From: Aquimarina megaterium XH134 | GTDB lineage: Bacteria; Bacteroidota; Bacteroidia; Flavobacteriales; Flavobacteriaceae | Length of the DNA: 64,000 nt | Direction: 5' to 3' | Assembly (NCBI RefSeq): GCF_000520975.1 | Contig: NZ_JACB01000005.1 | Coordinates: 1-64,000, forward strand | Shown here: piece after piece, positions 9,183 to 18,678 of the stretch | Position numbering within the stretch: the first letter of the stretch is position 1 | How the letters are laid out: each line of letters begins with the position of its first letter | Made by a program: the position numbers and the translations under genes | The notes under the pieces: model-generated | Told to the model about the DNA's origin: nothing | The model's input: only the letters and a program-made list of their open reading frames with translations | Databases searched by the model: none

Positions 9183-10916
9183 ATGGAAACACAAACGCAA
9201 ACGTTAAAAAAAGAAACCAAAATATCAACAGAGCGTATGACAGGCGCAGAGGCAGTAATTCGGTGTCTGTTGGCAGAAGGAGTAGATTTAATTTATGGAT
9301 ACCCTGGCGGAGCCATAATGCCAGTCTATGATGAGTTATACAAATATAGGGATCAGTTACATCATGTATTAACCAGGCATGAACAAGGAGCAACTCATGC
9401 AGCACAAGGATATGCCAGAACAAGTGGTAAAGTTGGGGTTGCGATAGCTACTTCTGGACCGGGGGCTACTAATTTTGTAACGGGAATCGCAGATGCACAA
9501 ATAGATTCTACACCCATGGTATGTATTACAGGCCAGGTAGGATCGCACTTGCTGGGATCAGATGCGTTTCAGGAAACAGACATTATAGGAATCTCTACAC
9601 CAATCACCAAATGGAATCACCAAGTTACCAAAGCCGAAGATATTCCTGCAGTATTGGCAAAAGCTTTTTATGTTGCTCGTTCTGGTCGACCAGGCCCGGT
9701 GTTAATCGATATTACAAAAGATGCACAGTTTGGTGAACTAGACTTTGCATACTCAACATGTAAAGGCGTACGTAGTTACAAACCTGTACCCGAAACAGAT
9801 CTAAAAAGCCTAGAACAGGCAGCTAAGCTTATAAATAAAGCAAAAAAGCCGATGGTTGTTTTTGGCCAGGGGGTAATCCTTGGAGAAGCAGAAGAGGAGT
9901 TAAAAAACTTTATAGAGAAATCAGGAACACCATCTGCATGGACTATTTTGGGACTTTCTGCTTTGCCAACTTCACATCCGTTAAACGTAGGAATGGTAGG
10001 TATGCATGGTAACTACGGGCCCAATAAGCTAACTAACGAATGTGATTTACTACTAGCAATCGGAATGCGCTTTGATGATAGAGTTACCGGTAATTTAGAG
10101 ACTTATGCCAAGCAGGCCAAAATCGTACATTTTGAGATTGATCCGGCAGAGATAAATAAAAATGTAAAAGTTGATGTTGCGGTAATGGGTGATGTTAAAG
10201 ATACGCTGTCACAGATACTTCCAATGATACAGTCAAATTCTCATGATTCTTGGTTACAGGAGTTTAGAGATTATGATGCAATAGAATATGATAAAGTAAT
10301 TAAAGAAGAATTGTTCCCTAGCCAGGAAGGGCTTTCTATGGGCGAAGTACTTAGAGGAATTAATAAAGAAACCAAAGGCGATGCAGTTATTGTATCCGAT
10401 GTTGGTCAACATCAAATGATTGCTTGTAGATATGCAGAGTTTAATAAATCTAAGAGTAATATTACTTCTGGTGGTTTAGGTACAATGGGGTTTGCATTAC
10501 CAGCAGCGATTGGAGCAAAAATGGGAGTTCCGGATAGAGAAGTCGTAGCAATTATAGGAGATGGCGGATACCAAATGACAATACAGGAATTAGGTACGAT
10601 TTTCCAGACCAAAGTACCGGTAAAGATCGTAGTGCTAAACAATGATTTTCTGGGAATGGTACGCCAATGGCAGCAACTGTTTTTTGATAAGCGATATGCG
10701 TCTACAGAGATGGTAAATCCAGATTTTATAAAAATAGCAGAAGGGTATCATATCAAATCTACAAGAGTTACCAAAAGAGAAAATTTGCAAGAAGCAATCG
10801 CAGAGATGATAGCAAGCAAAGAACCATATTTTTTAGAAGTATGTGTAGAGAAAGAAAATAATGTATTTCCGATGATTCCTACAGGAGCATCAGTTTCGGA
10901 TATAAGATTAGAGTAA
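9183..10916 (+). CDS. ilvB: Acetolactate synthase, large (catalytic) subunit
   Basis: 577 residues, usual length. A thiamine-diphosphate enzyme that condenses two pyruvates to acetolactate (Val) or pyruvate with 2-oxobutanoate (Ile). Visible motifs: TPP-activating Glu E67 in RHEQGATHAAQGYAR; the GDG...NN diphosphate-binding motif at 459-461 and N486-N487; and the NNDFLGMVRQWQ segment typical of acetohydroxyacid synthases. Domain order is TPP-PYR (about 20-185), central (about 205-340), TPP-PP (about 395-560). It partners with the regulatory subunit encoded 78 nt downstream. The N-terminal 15 residues before ERMTGAEAV are polar and may be disordered. Confidence 0.97.
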   Translation: METQTQTLKKETKISTERMTGAEAVIRCLLAEGVDLIYGYPGGAIMPVYDELYKYRDQLHHVLTRHEQGATHAAQGYARTSGKVGVAIATSGPGATNFVTGIADAQIDSTPMVCITGQVGSHLLGSDAFQETDIIGISTPITKWNHQVTKAEDIPAVLAKAFYVARSGRPGPVLIDITKDAQFGELDFAYSTCKGVRSYKPVPETDLKSLEQAAKLINKAKKPMVVFGQGVILGEAEEELKNFIEKSGTPSAWTILGLSALPTSHPLNVGMVGMHGNYGPNKLTNECDLLLAIGMRFDDRVTGNLETYAKQAKIVHFEIDPAEINKNVKVDVAVMGDVKDTLSQILPMIQSNSHDSWLQEFRDYDAIEYDKVIKEELFPSQEGLSMGEVLRGINKETKGDAVIVSDVGQHQMIACRYAEFNKSKSNITSGGLGTMGFALPAAIGAKMGVPDREVVAIIGDGGYQMTIQELGTIFQTKVPVKIVVLNNDFLGMVRQWQQLFFDKRYASTEMVNPDFIKIAEGYHIKSTRVTKRENLQEAIAEMIASKEPYFLEVCVEKENNVFPMIPTGASVSDIRLE

Positions 10917-10994
10917 TACGATTTTGTTGTTCTGGTTTGTCTAAATCAGTATAGACTTCGGCCAGGATGTATACAATCATACAATATACTAACA

Positions 10995-11528
10995 ATGAAA
11001 AAAGAAAATTATACCATATCGGTGTATACCGAAAATAATATAGGATTGTTGAACAGGATTTCGGCAATATTTTTAAGACGACATATCAATCTTGAGAGTT
11101 TTACTGCTTCGGTATCAGAGATTAAGGATGTATTTCGTTTTACAATAGTGGTAAGCATAACCGAAGAACAGGTAAAAAAGATTATCGGACAGATTGAAAA
11201 ACAAATAGAGGTGATTAAAGCTTTTTATCATAAAGATGATGAGACCATTTATCAGGAAACCGCTTTGTTTAAGATTGCTTCGAAACTGTTATTCGAGGAA
11301 CGTAAAATCCAGAATGTAATAAAGGATAGTAATGCTAATATCGTTACCGTAACTCCAGAGTTTTTTGTATTAGAAAAAACAGGACGACGTAGAGATGTCG
11401 AGGCATTATATGATCAATTAGAACCATATGGTTTAATGCAATTTGTACGTTCTGGAAGAATTTCAATAACCAAAGAAAAGATGCATATTTCTAAAATATT
11501 AGAAAATTTTGGAATGGAAGCTGTGTAA
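10995..11528 (+). CDS. ilvN: Acetolactate synthase, small (regulatory) subunit
   Basis: 177 residues. The N-terminal ACT domain (about 5-75) begins YTISVYTENNIGLLNRISAI and carries the glycine/asparagine pattern that binds the feedback inhibitor valine in this family; the second half is the dimer-forming C-terminal domain. It should activate IlvB and confer end-product inhibition. Located directly after ilvB in the same operon. The length is typical of the longer IlvH-like form. Confidence 0.95.
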   Translation: MKKENYTISVYTENNIGLLNRISAIFLRRHINLESFTASVSEIKDVFRFTIVVSITEEQVKKIIGQIEKQIEVIKAFYHKDDETIYQETALFKIASKLLFEERKIQNVIKDSNANIVTVTPEFFVLEKTGRRRDVEALYDQLEPYGLMQFVRSGRISITKEKMHISKILENFGMEAV

Positions 11529-11589
11529 GGGATAGTAGTGACATCCTTTTTGGTTGATCGAAGGAGACAAACAAAAAGATATAACGAAT

Positions 11590-11620
11590 AGCCCGACCCT
11601 GAACTTGACTCAGGGATACA
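11590..11620. repeat. REP-like palindrome between ilvN and ilvC
   Basis: GACCCTGAACTTGACTCAGGGATA contains CCCTGA and TCAGGG arms around ACTTGAC. The loop sequence resembles that of the palindrome at 30286-30314 (CCCAGACTTGATTCGGGA), so both appear to belong to one dispersed family. Confidence 0.4.
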
Positions 11621-11696
11621 CCATAAAAATTGAAACAACTAAAAATCAAAATTAAATCAAATTTCCTAACGGAAATCACAACAAATTAAGAAAGAA

Positions 11697-13172
11697 ATGG
11701 CAAATTACTTTAATACGCTATCATTAAGAGATCAACTAACACAACTAGGAAAGTGCAGATTTATGGATGCTGAAGAGTTTTCGGCAGGTGTAGATGCATT
11801 AAAAGGGAAAAAAATGGTTATCGTAGGGTGTGGAGCCCAGGGACTTAACCAAGGGTTAAACATGAGAGACTCTGGTTTGGATATTTCGTATGCGCTTCGT
11901 GAAGCAGCGATCAAAGAAAAAAGACAATCTTTCAAAAATGCATCTGATAACGGATTCAATGTAGGAACCTATGAAGAATTGATTCCTAATGCAGATGTGG
12001 TTATTAATTTAACACCAGATAAACAACATACTCAAGTGGTAAATACAGTAATGCCACTAATGAAAAAAGGAGCAACTTTATCATACTCACACGGGTTTAA
12101 TATTGTAGAGGAAGGTATGGAAGTAAGAGATGATCTTACGGTGATTATGGTAGCACCAAAATGTCCGGGATCAGAAGTGAGAGAAGAGTATAAAAGAGGG
12201 TTTGGAGTACCTACATTAATAGCGGTACATCCAGAAAATGACCCTCAGGGACATGGTTTGGATCAGGCAAAAGCCTATGCAGCAGGAACAGGTGGTCATA
12301 GAGCAGGAGTGTTAGAATCTTCTTTTGTAGCCGAAGTAAAATCAGATCTCATGGGAGAGCAGACCATTCTTTGTGGATTACTGCAAACCGGGTCTATTTT
12401 ATGTTTTGACAAAATGATAGAAAAAGGAATCGATCCAGGATATGCTTCTAAATTAATCCAATACGGTTGGGAAACCATTACCGAAGGGATGAAGTATGGA
12501 GGAATCACAAATATGATGGATCGATTATCAAATTTATCAAAGATTAAGGCATTTGAACTTTCTGAAGAATTAAAAGATATTATGCGTCCATTATTTCGAA
12601 AACATATGGATGATATCATGCAAGGACATTTTTCTAAAACTATGATGGAAGACTGGGCTAATGATGATAAGAATTTATTATCCTGGAGAGCAGAAACAGG
12701 AGAGACTGCATTCGAGAAAACGCCTGCAGGAGATATTGAACTTTCTGAACAAGAATTCTATGATAATGGTGTGTTAATGGTAGCTATGGTAAGAGCTGGT
12801 GTTGAACTGGCTTTTGAAGCAATGACAGATTCTGGAATTATTGAAGAGTCTGCATATTATGAATCGTTACACGAGACTCCACTTATTGCCAATACGATTG
12901 CACGTAAGAAATTGTTCGAAATGAATCGTGTGATTTCTGACACAGCAGAATACGGTTGTTATTTATTTGATCATGCTTGTAAGCCTTTACTAGCAGATTT
13001 TATGAAAAAAATAGATACCGATGTTATCGGAAAAGCATACGATGAAGGAAAAGAGAATGGAGTAGATAATGCTAAGCTAATAGAAGTAAATGCAATTATA
13101 AGAAATCACCCTATAGAAGTTGTTGGTTCTCGATTAAGAGCATCGATGACGGCAATGAAGCCTATAGTATAA
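11697..13172 (+). CDS. ilvC: Ketol-acid reductoisomerase (class II, long form)
   Basis: 491 residues, the length of the long enterobacterial-type enzyme rather than the 330-residue short form. It isomerises and reduces acetolactate or acetohydroxybutyrate to the dihydroxy acids used by IlvD, with Mg2+ and NADPH. The Rossmann motif GCGAQG lies at 44-49. [18 protein letters not shown] and the duplicated helical C-terminal domains, with [13 protein letters not shown] late in the protein, are typical. Fourth gene of the operon. Confidence 0.97.
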   Translation: MANYFNTLSLRDQLTQLGKCRFMDAEEFSAGVDALKGKKMVIVGCGAQGLNQGLNMRDSGLDISYALREAAIKEKRQSFKNASDNGFNVGTYEELIPNADVVINLTPDKQHTQVVNTVMPLMKKGATLSYSHGFNIVEEGMEVRDDLTVIMVAPKCPGSEVREEYKRGFGVPTLIAVHPENDPQGHGLDQAKAYAAGTGGHRAGVLESSFVAEVKSDLMGEQTILCGLLQTGSILCFDKMIEKGIDPGYASKLIQYGWETITEGMKYGGITNMMDRLSNLSKIKAFELSEELKDIMRPLFRKHMDDIMQGHFSKTMMEDWANDDKNLLSWRAETGETAFEKTPAGDIELSEQEFYDNGVLMVAMVRAGVELAFEAMTDSGIIEESAYYESLHETPLIANTIARKKLFEMNRVISDTAEYGCYLFDHACKPLLADFMKKIDTDVIGKAYDEGKENGVDNAKLIEVNAIIRNHPIEVVGSRLRASMTAMKPIV

Positions 13173-13287
13173 TACATTTAATTTTGTCAGGCCAGATCTG
13201 TTGGAGTTTTGAGATGTGTATTGTGTAACCTTTGATGGATCTGAGCCGGCAAGAATAGTAAGTAAAAGACCAGCGTAAACTTAAATT

Positions 13288-14553
13288 ATGAGCACCATAA
13301 CCACAACCTATTTTCCTGAATTAGAGGATATCCAAAAGGCAGCTTCAACGATAAAAGAAGTGGCTATGGTTACTCCTCTTATGAATAGTATTCGGTATTC
13401 TCGCAGATACGATGCTAATATTTTATTGAAACGAGAAGATCTTCAACGTGTTCGTTCCTATAAGATAAGAGGTGCTTTTAATAAAATAAGTTCGCTTACT
13501 CAAGAAGAACTAGAAAAGGGAGTTGTTTGTGCCAGTGCAGGTAATCATGCACAAGGGGTCGCATTTGCCTGCCATCATTTGGGAATAGAAGGCACAGTTT
13601 ATATGCCTTCGGTAACCCCAAAACAAAAGGTAGCACAGACGCAAATGTTTGGTGGTGATCATGTAAAAATTGTTCTCGAAGGCGATACTTTTGATGATTC
13701 GTATAAAGCAGCGATGGAAACCTGTACCTCTGAAGGGAAAACCTTTGTGCATCCTTTTGAGGATCCAAAAACTATAGAAGGACAAGGAACAATCGGACTT
13801 GAGATTTTTAAGCAGACCGATGTACCTATTGATTACATTTTTGTGGCTATTGGTGGCGGTGGTTTGGCCTCGGGATTATGCGGAGCAATGAAGGCTTTAT
13901 CGCCAAAGACAAAAATTATTGGTGTCGAACCAGAAGGAGCACCTTCTATGTTATCATCTATCCAAAATAATAAGAATACAGAGATTTTTAATATTGATAA
14001 ATTTATCGATGGTGCAGCAGTTCAGAAAGTAGGAGATCTTAACTTTGATATTTGTAAAGAATACCTCTCTGATATGTATACAGTTCCCGAAGGGTTGGTG
14101 TGCCAGACTATTTTAGATTTATATAATAGAGATGCTATTGTAGTCGAACCGGCAGGAGCGCTAACTCTGGCAGCTCTAGAATTTTATAAAGATAAAATCA
14201 AAGGTAAAAATGTAGTATGTATTGTAAGTGGTAGTAATAATGATATTACCCGTACTGCAGAGATTAAAGAAAGAGCTTTGTTATATGCAGATTTAAAACA
14301 CTATTTCATTGTTCGTTTTCCGCAACGAGCAGGCGCATTAAAACAATTTGTAGGAGAAGTGCTAGGCCCAAATGATGATATCACTCATTTTGAATATTCG
14401 AAAAAATCTAGTAGAGAAAATGGCCCCGCAGTGGTTGGGATTGAACTAAAAGATAAGAAAGATCTGGAACCTTTGGTCTCCAGGATGAAGGCTCTTAATT
14501 TCTTTGGAGATTACCTTAATGATAAACCCGATCTTTTTCAGTTTTTAATATGA
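13288..14553 (+). CDS. ilvA: Threonine ammonia-lyase
   Basis: 421 residues. A PLP enzyme converting threonine to 2-oxobutanoate, the committed step toward isoleucine. The PLP lysine is K59 in VRSYKIRGAFN; GGGGLASG binds the cofactor phosphate. After about residue 335 there is an ACT-like regulatory domain (HYFIVRFPQRAGALKQF). The single regulatory domain and length match the biosynthetic form common in Bacteroidota. Last gene of the ilv operon. Its presence explains why isoleucine codons dominate the leader peptides. No strong terminator was recognised in the 179 nt after it. Confidence 0.95.
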   Translation: MSTITTTYFPELEDIQKAASTIKEVAMVTPLMNSIRYSRRYDANILLKREDLQRVRSYKIRGAFNKISSLTQEELEKGVVCASAGNHAQGVAFACHHLGIEGTVYMPSVTPKQKVAQTQMFGGDHVKIVLEGDTFDDSYKAAMETCTSEGKTFVHPFEDPKTIEGQGTIGLEIFKQTDVPIDYIFVAIGGGGLASGLCGAMKALSPKTKIIGVEPEGAPSMLSSIQNNKNTEIFNIDKFIDGAAVQKVGDLNFDICKEYLSDMYTVPEGLVCQTILDLYNRDAIVVEPAGALTLAALEFYKDKIKGKNVVCIVSGSNNDITRTAEIKERALLYADLKHYFIVRFPQRAGALKQFVGEVLGPNDDITHFEYSKKSSRENGPAVVGIELKDKKDLEPLVSRMKALNFFGDYLNDKPDLFQFLI

Positions 14554-14732
14554 TTTGATCAAACTAACATTGCATAGTATTATCTATCCTTAATCATCAA
14601 GTTTTTTATGACCTTCAACAGATTTGTTGTCAATAGGTTATAGTTTTTCTTAGCTTTTTTTGATGAAAATGTGCAATATTTGGCTCTTTATCGATATATT
14701 CACGCACTTAAACGATAAAAACTAAATCTATT

Positions 14733-15287
14733 ATGAAAAAACTTTTACTTTTTGCTGTAGTTGCTTTACTAGGATTAACAACAAATGCGCAGGTTAAACT
14801 TGGTTTTGGTGTTGGTTATGCTATTCCTTCTGGAGATATTGCCGATATCACAGATGGAGGGTTTTCTGGGCACCTTGAACTGGGATACGGAATAACAGAA
14901 GATATTGATGTTTCTGTTTTTGTACATGGAGATTTTTTAACTGGAGCAGATGCAGGTCTATTATCTTATGATACCGTTGCTTTTGGGAGTTATATGGTAA
15001 ATGGGCGTTACTACTTTAAAAAAGAAGGATTTAGACCTTATGGTAGTCTTGCTATAGGAATTACTGATATCGCACAGATCGAGGCAGCAACAAACGGAAC
15101 AAGAGTTGCAGCCACGGCAAGAACTTCTAATTTTTCGTTTCGCCCGGCACTTGGTTTTAAATATGGTATTCTTAATGTTAATGCTGCTTATCTAAATGCA
15201 GGAGAAATAGGAGAAGGTGATGGAAAGGCTACAGTAAGTGATTTTACATTTAATGTAGGGCTTTTGTTTACTTTTGGAGGAAAATAA
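14733..15287 (+). CDS. Small outer-membrane beta-barrel protein
   Basis: 184 residues with a signal peptide (MKKLLLFAVVALLGLTTNAQ) followed by alternating hydrophobic/polar strands rich in Gly and aromatic residues (VKLGFGVGYAIPSG, GHLELGYGI, YMVNGRYYFKKEGFRPYGSL), ending in a strand FTFNVGLLFTFGGK. This is the pattern of 8-stranded OmpX/OmpW-like outer-membrane barrels. Specific function unknown. It is a single gene with its own terminator 24 nt after the stop codon. Confidence 0.85.
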   Translation: MKKLLLFAVVALLGLTTNAQVKLGFGVGYAIPSGDIADITDGGFSGHLELGYGITEDIDVSVFVHGDFLTGADAGLLSYDTVAFGSYMVNGRYYFKKEGFRPYGSLAIGITDIAQIEAATNGTRVAATARTSNFSFRPALGFKYGILNVNAAYLNAGEIGEGDGKATVSDFTFNVGLLFTFGGK

Positions 15288-15310
15288 AAACAACTCAAGA
15301 TAAAAATTTA

Positions 15311-15341
15311 AAAAAGGCGATCTGAAAAGATCGTCTTTTTT
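15311..15341 (+). terminator. Intrinsic terminator after the barrel gene
   Basis: GGCGATCT (15316-15323), GAAA loop, AGATCGTC (15328-15335) with one G-U pair, flanked by A5 and T6. A strong stem directly downstream of the stop codon. Confidence 0.85.
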
Positions 15342-15516
15342 GTTAGAGATTCACAATATAGAATATCAATTTAACAGTCAAAACTTTAGAATTTTATAAA
15401 AATGATAAAAGTTAATCAGTTTTGTGACTAATTTGTTTCCTGTATTAATTTTTTACGTAATATTGTACCATCTAGTTAACGAAAGGGGCTGCGGCCGACG
15501 ATTTAGAGTTACTATT

Positions 15517-15624
15517 ATGAAAACGGCAAATTACATATCTACAGAGAGTAAAGTTCAATATTTGAACAATTTTGGTAATACATTTATTCCCACACGCCGC
15601 TTTCGTCGCCCCTTGGGGGTCTAA
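15517..15624 (+). CDS. Possible arginine leader peptide of the arg operon
   Basis: A 35-codon frame 219 nt upstream of the first arg operon gene. It ends in PTRRFRRPLGV, with R27, R28, R30 and R31 encoded by CGC CGC ... CGT CGC. Its stop codon lies directly before a GC-rich hairpin region. Arg codons clustered at the end of a short peptide in front of an arginine operon suggest attenuation or translational sensing of Arg-tRNA. Unlike the ilv leaders, no clear intrinsic terminator follows, so the mechanism is open. The frame could start further upstream (15424); the ATG at 15517 gives the compact form. This is inference from position and composition. Confidence 0.45.
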   Translation: MKTANYISTESKVQYLNNFGNTFIPTRRFRRPLGV

Positions 15625-15664
15625 TATTCTTTTGAAGTAGGTGCGCCCTACTTCCCCTAGAGAC
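15607..15664 (+). promoter_or_regulatory. GC-rich hairpin region after the Arg-rich peptide
   Basis: Within otherwise AT-rich DNA, CCCCTTGGGG (15609-15618) is self-complementary and GAAGTAGG (15634-15641) pairs with CCTACTTC (15647-15654). GTCT (15619-15622) can also pair with AGAC (15661-15664), enclosing the second stem. These alternatives overlap the last codons and stop of the Arg-rich frame. The rest of the gap to 15843 shows nothing recognisable. A role in arg operon control is inferred from position only. Confidence 0.4.
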
Positions 15665-15843
15665 ATCGAATCCATTTTAGAAAAACTGAATTTTTAGATA
15701 GTTATGTAAATAACCTATTTAAAGTATTTAGTAAGAATTCTTATCACGCCAAATAGCGGGATATGATTCGCATACCAACCTGGGTTCAGAAAAATCAACA
15801 CTAATTTTAATAGAAAAGCTTCTTTAATAAGCGGGATTCGTTT

Positions 15844-16485
15844 ATGGAAAAAGTAAAAATAATAATTGCTAACGAAAATCATTTTCGTCATGCAAAGGAA
15901 ATATGCGAAGTAATATCCGACTCTGCCAAAGTAAGAGGAACCGGTATAGCTAAACGTACTCCAGAGTATATACAAACAAAGATGCAAAATAGGAATGCAG
16001 TTATAGCCATATCAGGCAATCAATTTGCAGGGTTTTGTTATATCGAAATCTGGGGTCATGAAAAATATGTAGCACATTCTGGTTTAATAGTACATCCCAA
16101 TTTTAGAAATCAAGGTCTGGCAAAAAAAATCAAAGAATTTACATTCAATTATTCTTTGAAGAAATATCCAATGGCCAAAGTATTTGGTATCACAACAGGA
16201 TTAGCTGTAATGAAAATCAATTCTGATTTGGGGTATAAACCCGTTACATTCTCCGAATTAACAGATGATCCTAAGTTTTGGGCAGGGTGTAAAACATGTA
16301 CAAATTATGATATTCTAACTTCCAAAGAGCATAAAATGTGCTTGTGTACCGGCATGCTATACGATCCTTTAAAAGAAGTAAAGAAAAAAGAAAAATGGTA
16401 CGATAAAAAAGTACTAAAACGATTAAAAAATATTAAACAAACAATGCTTACAAGCAATAAACAATTGTTGTTATGGAAAAAGTAG
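15844..16485 (+). CDS. GNAT N-acyltransferase, likely first step of arginine synthesis
   Basis: 213 residues. The GNAT acyl-CoA-binding motif is visible in VHPNFRNQGLAKKI (about 84-97). As first gene of the arg operon and overlapping argG by 13 nt, it is the best candidate for the N-acylglutamate synthase, because no argA or argJ is present. Whether the acyl group is acetyl or succinyl cannot be read from the sequence. The C-terminal third carries four cysteines in a CxxC...CxC arrangement (C149, C152, C166, C168), which could bind a metal; I do not know a role for this. It ends in a basic tail. Confidence 0.75.
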   Translation: MEKVKIIIANENHFRHAKEICEVISDSAKVRGTGIAKRTPEYIQTKMQNRNAVIAISGNQFAGFCYIEIWGHEKYVAHSGLIVHPNFRNQGLAKKIKEFTFNYSLKKYPMAKVFGITTGLAVMKINSDLGYKPVTFSELTDDPKFWAGCKTCTNYDILTSKEHKMCLCTGMLYDPLKEVKKKEKWYDKKVLKRLKNIKQTMLTSNKQLLLWKK

Positions 16486-17663
16486 TATTAGCATATAGCG
16501 GAGGACTGGATACCTCATATTGTGTAAAATATCTTATTCATGAAAAAAATCTGGATGTACATACCATTTTGGTTAACACAGGTGGTTTTTCTGAAAAAGA
16601 GTTAAAGGAGACAGAAAAAAGAGCATATGAACTGGGAAGTTCATCTCATGTAAATAAGACTATTCTAAACGAGTTTTATGATAAAGCGATTAAGTATCTG
16701 ATTTATGGTAATGTATTAAAAAATAATACATACCCACTTTCTGTAAGTGCAGAACGAATTTTTCAGGCCATAGAGGTGATTAAATATGCCAAGAAAGTAG
16801 GAGCAAAGTATATCGCACACGGAAGCACGGGAGCAGGAAACGACCAAATAAGATTTGATGTGATTTTCCAAACATTAGCGCCGGAGATCGAAATTATTAC
16901 TCCGATTAGAGATTTAAAACTGTCTCGTCAGGCCGAAGTAGAATATCTGGAAAAACACGAGGTGTACTACAGCTGGGAAAAAGCACAGTACTCAATCAAT
17001 AAAGGTATTTGGGGAACCAGTGTAGGAGGAAAAGAAACCCTTTCTTCGCATCGTGCATTACCAGATACGGCATACCCAAGTCAACTTCAAAAAGAAAATG
17101 AAGAAGTTATCACCTTAAATTTCGAAAAAGGAGAACTCGTAGGATTAGATGGAGTTAAAGATATCCCGGTGAATAACATTCAGAAATTAGAAGAACTCGC
17201 AAGTGCTTTTGCCATTGGTAGGGATACCCATGTAGGAGATACAATTATTGGTATTAAAGGGAGAGTTGGTTTTGAAGCAGCTGCACCAATGGTAATCATT
17301 AAAGCTCACCACCTTTTAGAAAAACACGTTTTAACCAAGTGGCAACAATATTGGAAAGAGCAACTAGCTAACTGGTATGGTATGTTGTTACATGAAGGAA
17401 ACTATCTGGATCCGGTAATGAGAAATATAGAAGTGTTTATGGAAGACTCTCAAAAATCAGTAACAGGAGACGTAAAAGTAAAATTGAAACCCTATCACTT
17501 TACGCTGGAAGGAATCGAATCAGATTTCGATATGATGAAATCAGACTTCGGGCAATATGGTGAGATGAATAATTCCTGGACATCTGATGATGCTAAAGGT
17601 TTTATAAAAATCTACGGTAATGCTAATAAGATATATCATAATGTAAACCCAAGTGAGGCATGA
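16473..17663 (+). CDS. argG: Argininosuccinate synthase
   Basis: 396 residues. It joins citrulline and aspartate using ATP. The N-terminal PP-loop VLAYSGGLDTSYCVKYL (motif at about 8-15) and YIAHGSTGAGNDQIRF are diagnostic, and the length is normal. Its start overlaps the end of the GNAT gene by 13 nt, and its stop overlaps the argC start (ATGA), so translation is probably coupled. Cytoplasmic, penultimate step of arginine synthesis. Confidence 0.97.
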   Translation: MEKVVLAYSGGLDTSYCVKYLIHEKNLDVHTILVNTGGFSEKELKETEKRAYELGSSSHVNKTILNEFYDKAIKYLIYGNVLKNNTYPLSVSAERIFQAIEVIKYAKKVGAKYIAHGSTGAGNDQIRFDVIFQTLAPEIEIITPIRDLKLSRQAEVEYLEKHEVYYSWEKAQYSINKGIWGTSVGGKETLSSHRALPDTAYPSQLQKENEEVITLNFEKGELVGLDGVKDIPVNNIQKLEELASAFAIGRDTHVGDTIIGIKGRVGFEAAAPMVIIKAHHLLEKHVLTKWQQYWKEQLANWYGMLLHEGNYLDPVMRNIEVFMEDSQKSVTGDVKVKLKPYHFTLEGIESDFDMMKSDFGQYGEMNNSWTSDDAKGFIKIYGNANKIYHNVNPSEA

Positions 17664-18637
17664 TACAAGTAGGAATAATAGGAGGATCTGGATATACAGC
17701 AGGAGAACTCTTAAGGTTATTGGTACATCACCCAGAAGTAAAACTGGATTTTGTGTATAGCACAACAAATGCAGGTGTACCAATTCATAAACAACATCCA
17801 GATTTGATAGGAGAAATAGATCTTAAGTTCACAGATACCATAAACTCAAATGTAGATGTATTGTTTTTGTGTCTGGGGCATGGTAGGTCAAGATCGTTTT
17901 TAGAAACCAATACGTTTTCAAAAATGACCAAAGTAATTGATTTGGGAAATGATTTTAGATTAAACGAGGATCATGAGTTTCTGGGAAGAGATTTTGTATA
18001 TGGTTTGCCAGAGTTAGAAAAAGAAAAGATTAGGTCAGCAAAAAATATTGCAAATCCGGGTTGTTTCGCTACTGCCATTCAGTTAGGGTTATTACCATTA
18101 GCTTTTGCAGGAAAACTTAAAGATACTGTACATATTAATGCTACAACAGGAAGTACAGGAGCTGGTGTGATGCCAGGAGAAACCACTCATTTTAGCTGGA
18201 GAGATAATAATTTTTCTAGTTATAAAGTATTCTCGCACCAACACCTGGGAGAGATTAAACAAAGCCTTAAACAGGAGCAACATGATTTTGAAGCCCCGGT
18301 TTTCTTTATTCCTAATAGAGGAAATTTTAGTAAAGGAATTTATGCTACGATATACACAAAATATGAGGGTAGCGAAGAAGAGGCAAAAGAACTGTATGCA
18401 TCCTACTATAAAAAGGCTGAGTTTACCGTGATTTCTGATGAAGAAATTCATTTAAAACAAGTGGTAAATACGAATAAATGTATACTACACATTAGTAAGA
18501 AAAATGGAATGTTACTCATCACTTCTGTAATCGATAACCTAATCAAAGGAGCATCCGGACAAGCTATTCATAATATGAATTTAATGTTGGGATTAAAAGA
18601 AAAAACAGGGTTAGAATTAAAAGCAAGTGCGTTTTAG
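17660..18637 (+). CDS. argC: N-acyl-gamma-glutamyl-phosphate reductase
   Basis: 325 residues. An NADPH-dependent reductase forming the N-acylglutamate semialdehyde. The Rossmann motif GIIGGSGYTAGELLRLL is at the N-terminus; catalytic cysteine C135 lies in ANPGCFATAIQLGL. HQHLGEIKQ is also conserved in the family. It overlaps argG by 4 nt. In this operon the substrate may be the N-acetyl or the N-succinyl derivative. Confidence 0.96.
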   Translation: MIQVGIIGGSGYTAGELLRLLVHHPEVKLDFVYSTTNAGVPIHKQHPDLIGEIDLKFTDTINSNVDVLFLCLGHGRSRSFLETNTFSKMTKVIDLGNDFRLNEDHEFLGRDFVYGLPELEKEKIRSAKNIANPGCFATAIQLGLLPLAFAGKLKDTVHINATTGSTGAGVMPGETTHFSWRDNNFSSYKVFSHQHLGEIKQSLKQEQHDFEAPVFFIPNRGNFSKGIYATIYTKYEGSEEEAKELYASYYKKAEFTVISDEEIHLKQVVNTNKCILHISKKNGMLLITSVIDNLIKGASGQAIHNMNLMLGLKEKTGLELKASAF

Positions 18638-18678
18638 TAAAAGAATTTCATATTGAAATAAACGTATAAAAAAATAAT

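Noticed and set aside
15424..15516. Longer version of the Arg-rich frame starting at 15424
   Set aside because: The extra N-terminal part has no leader-peptide character; the compact form from 15517 is more plausible.
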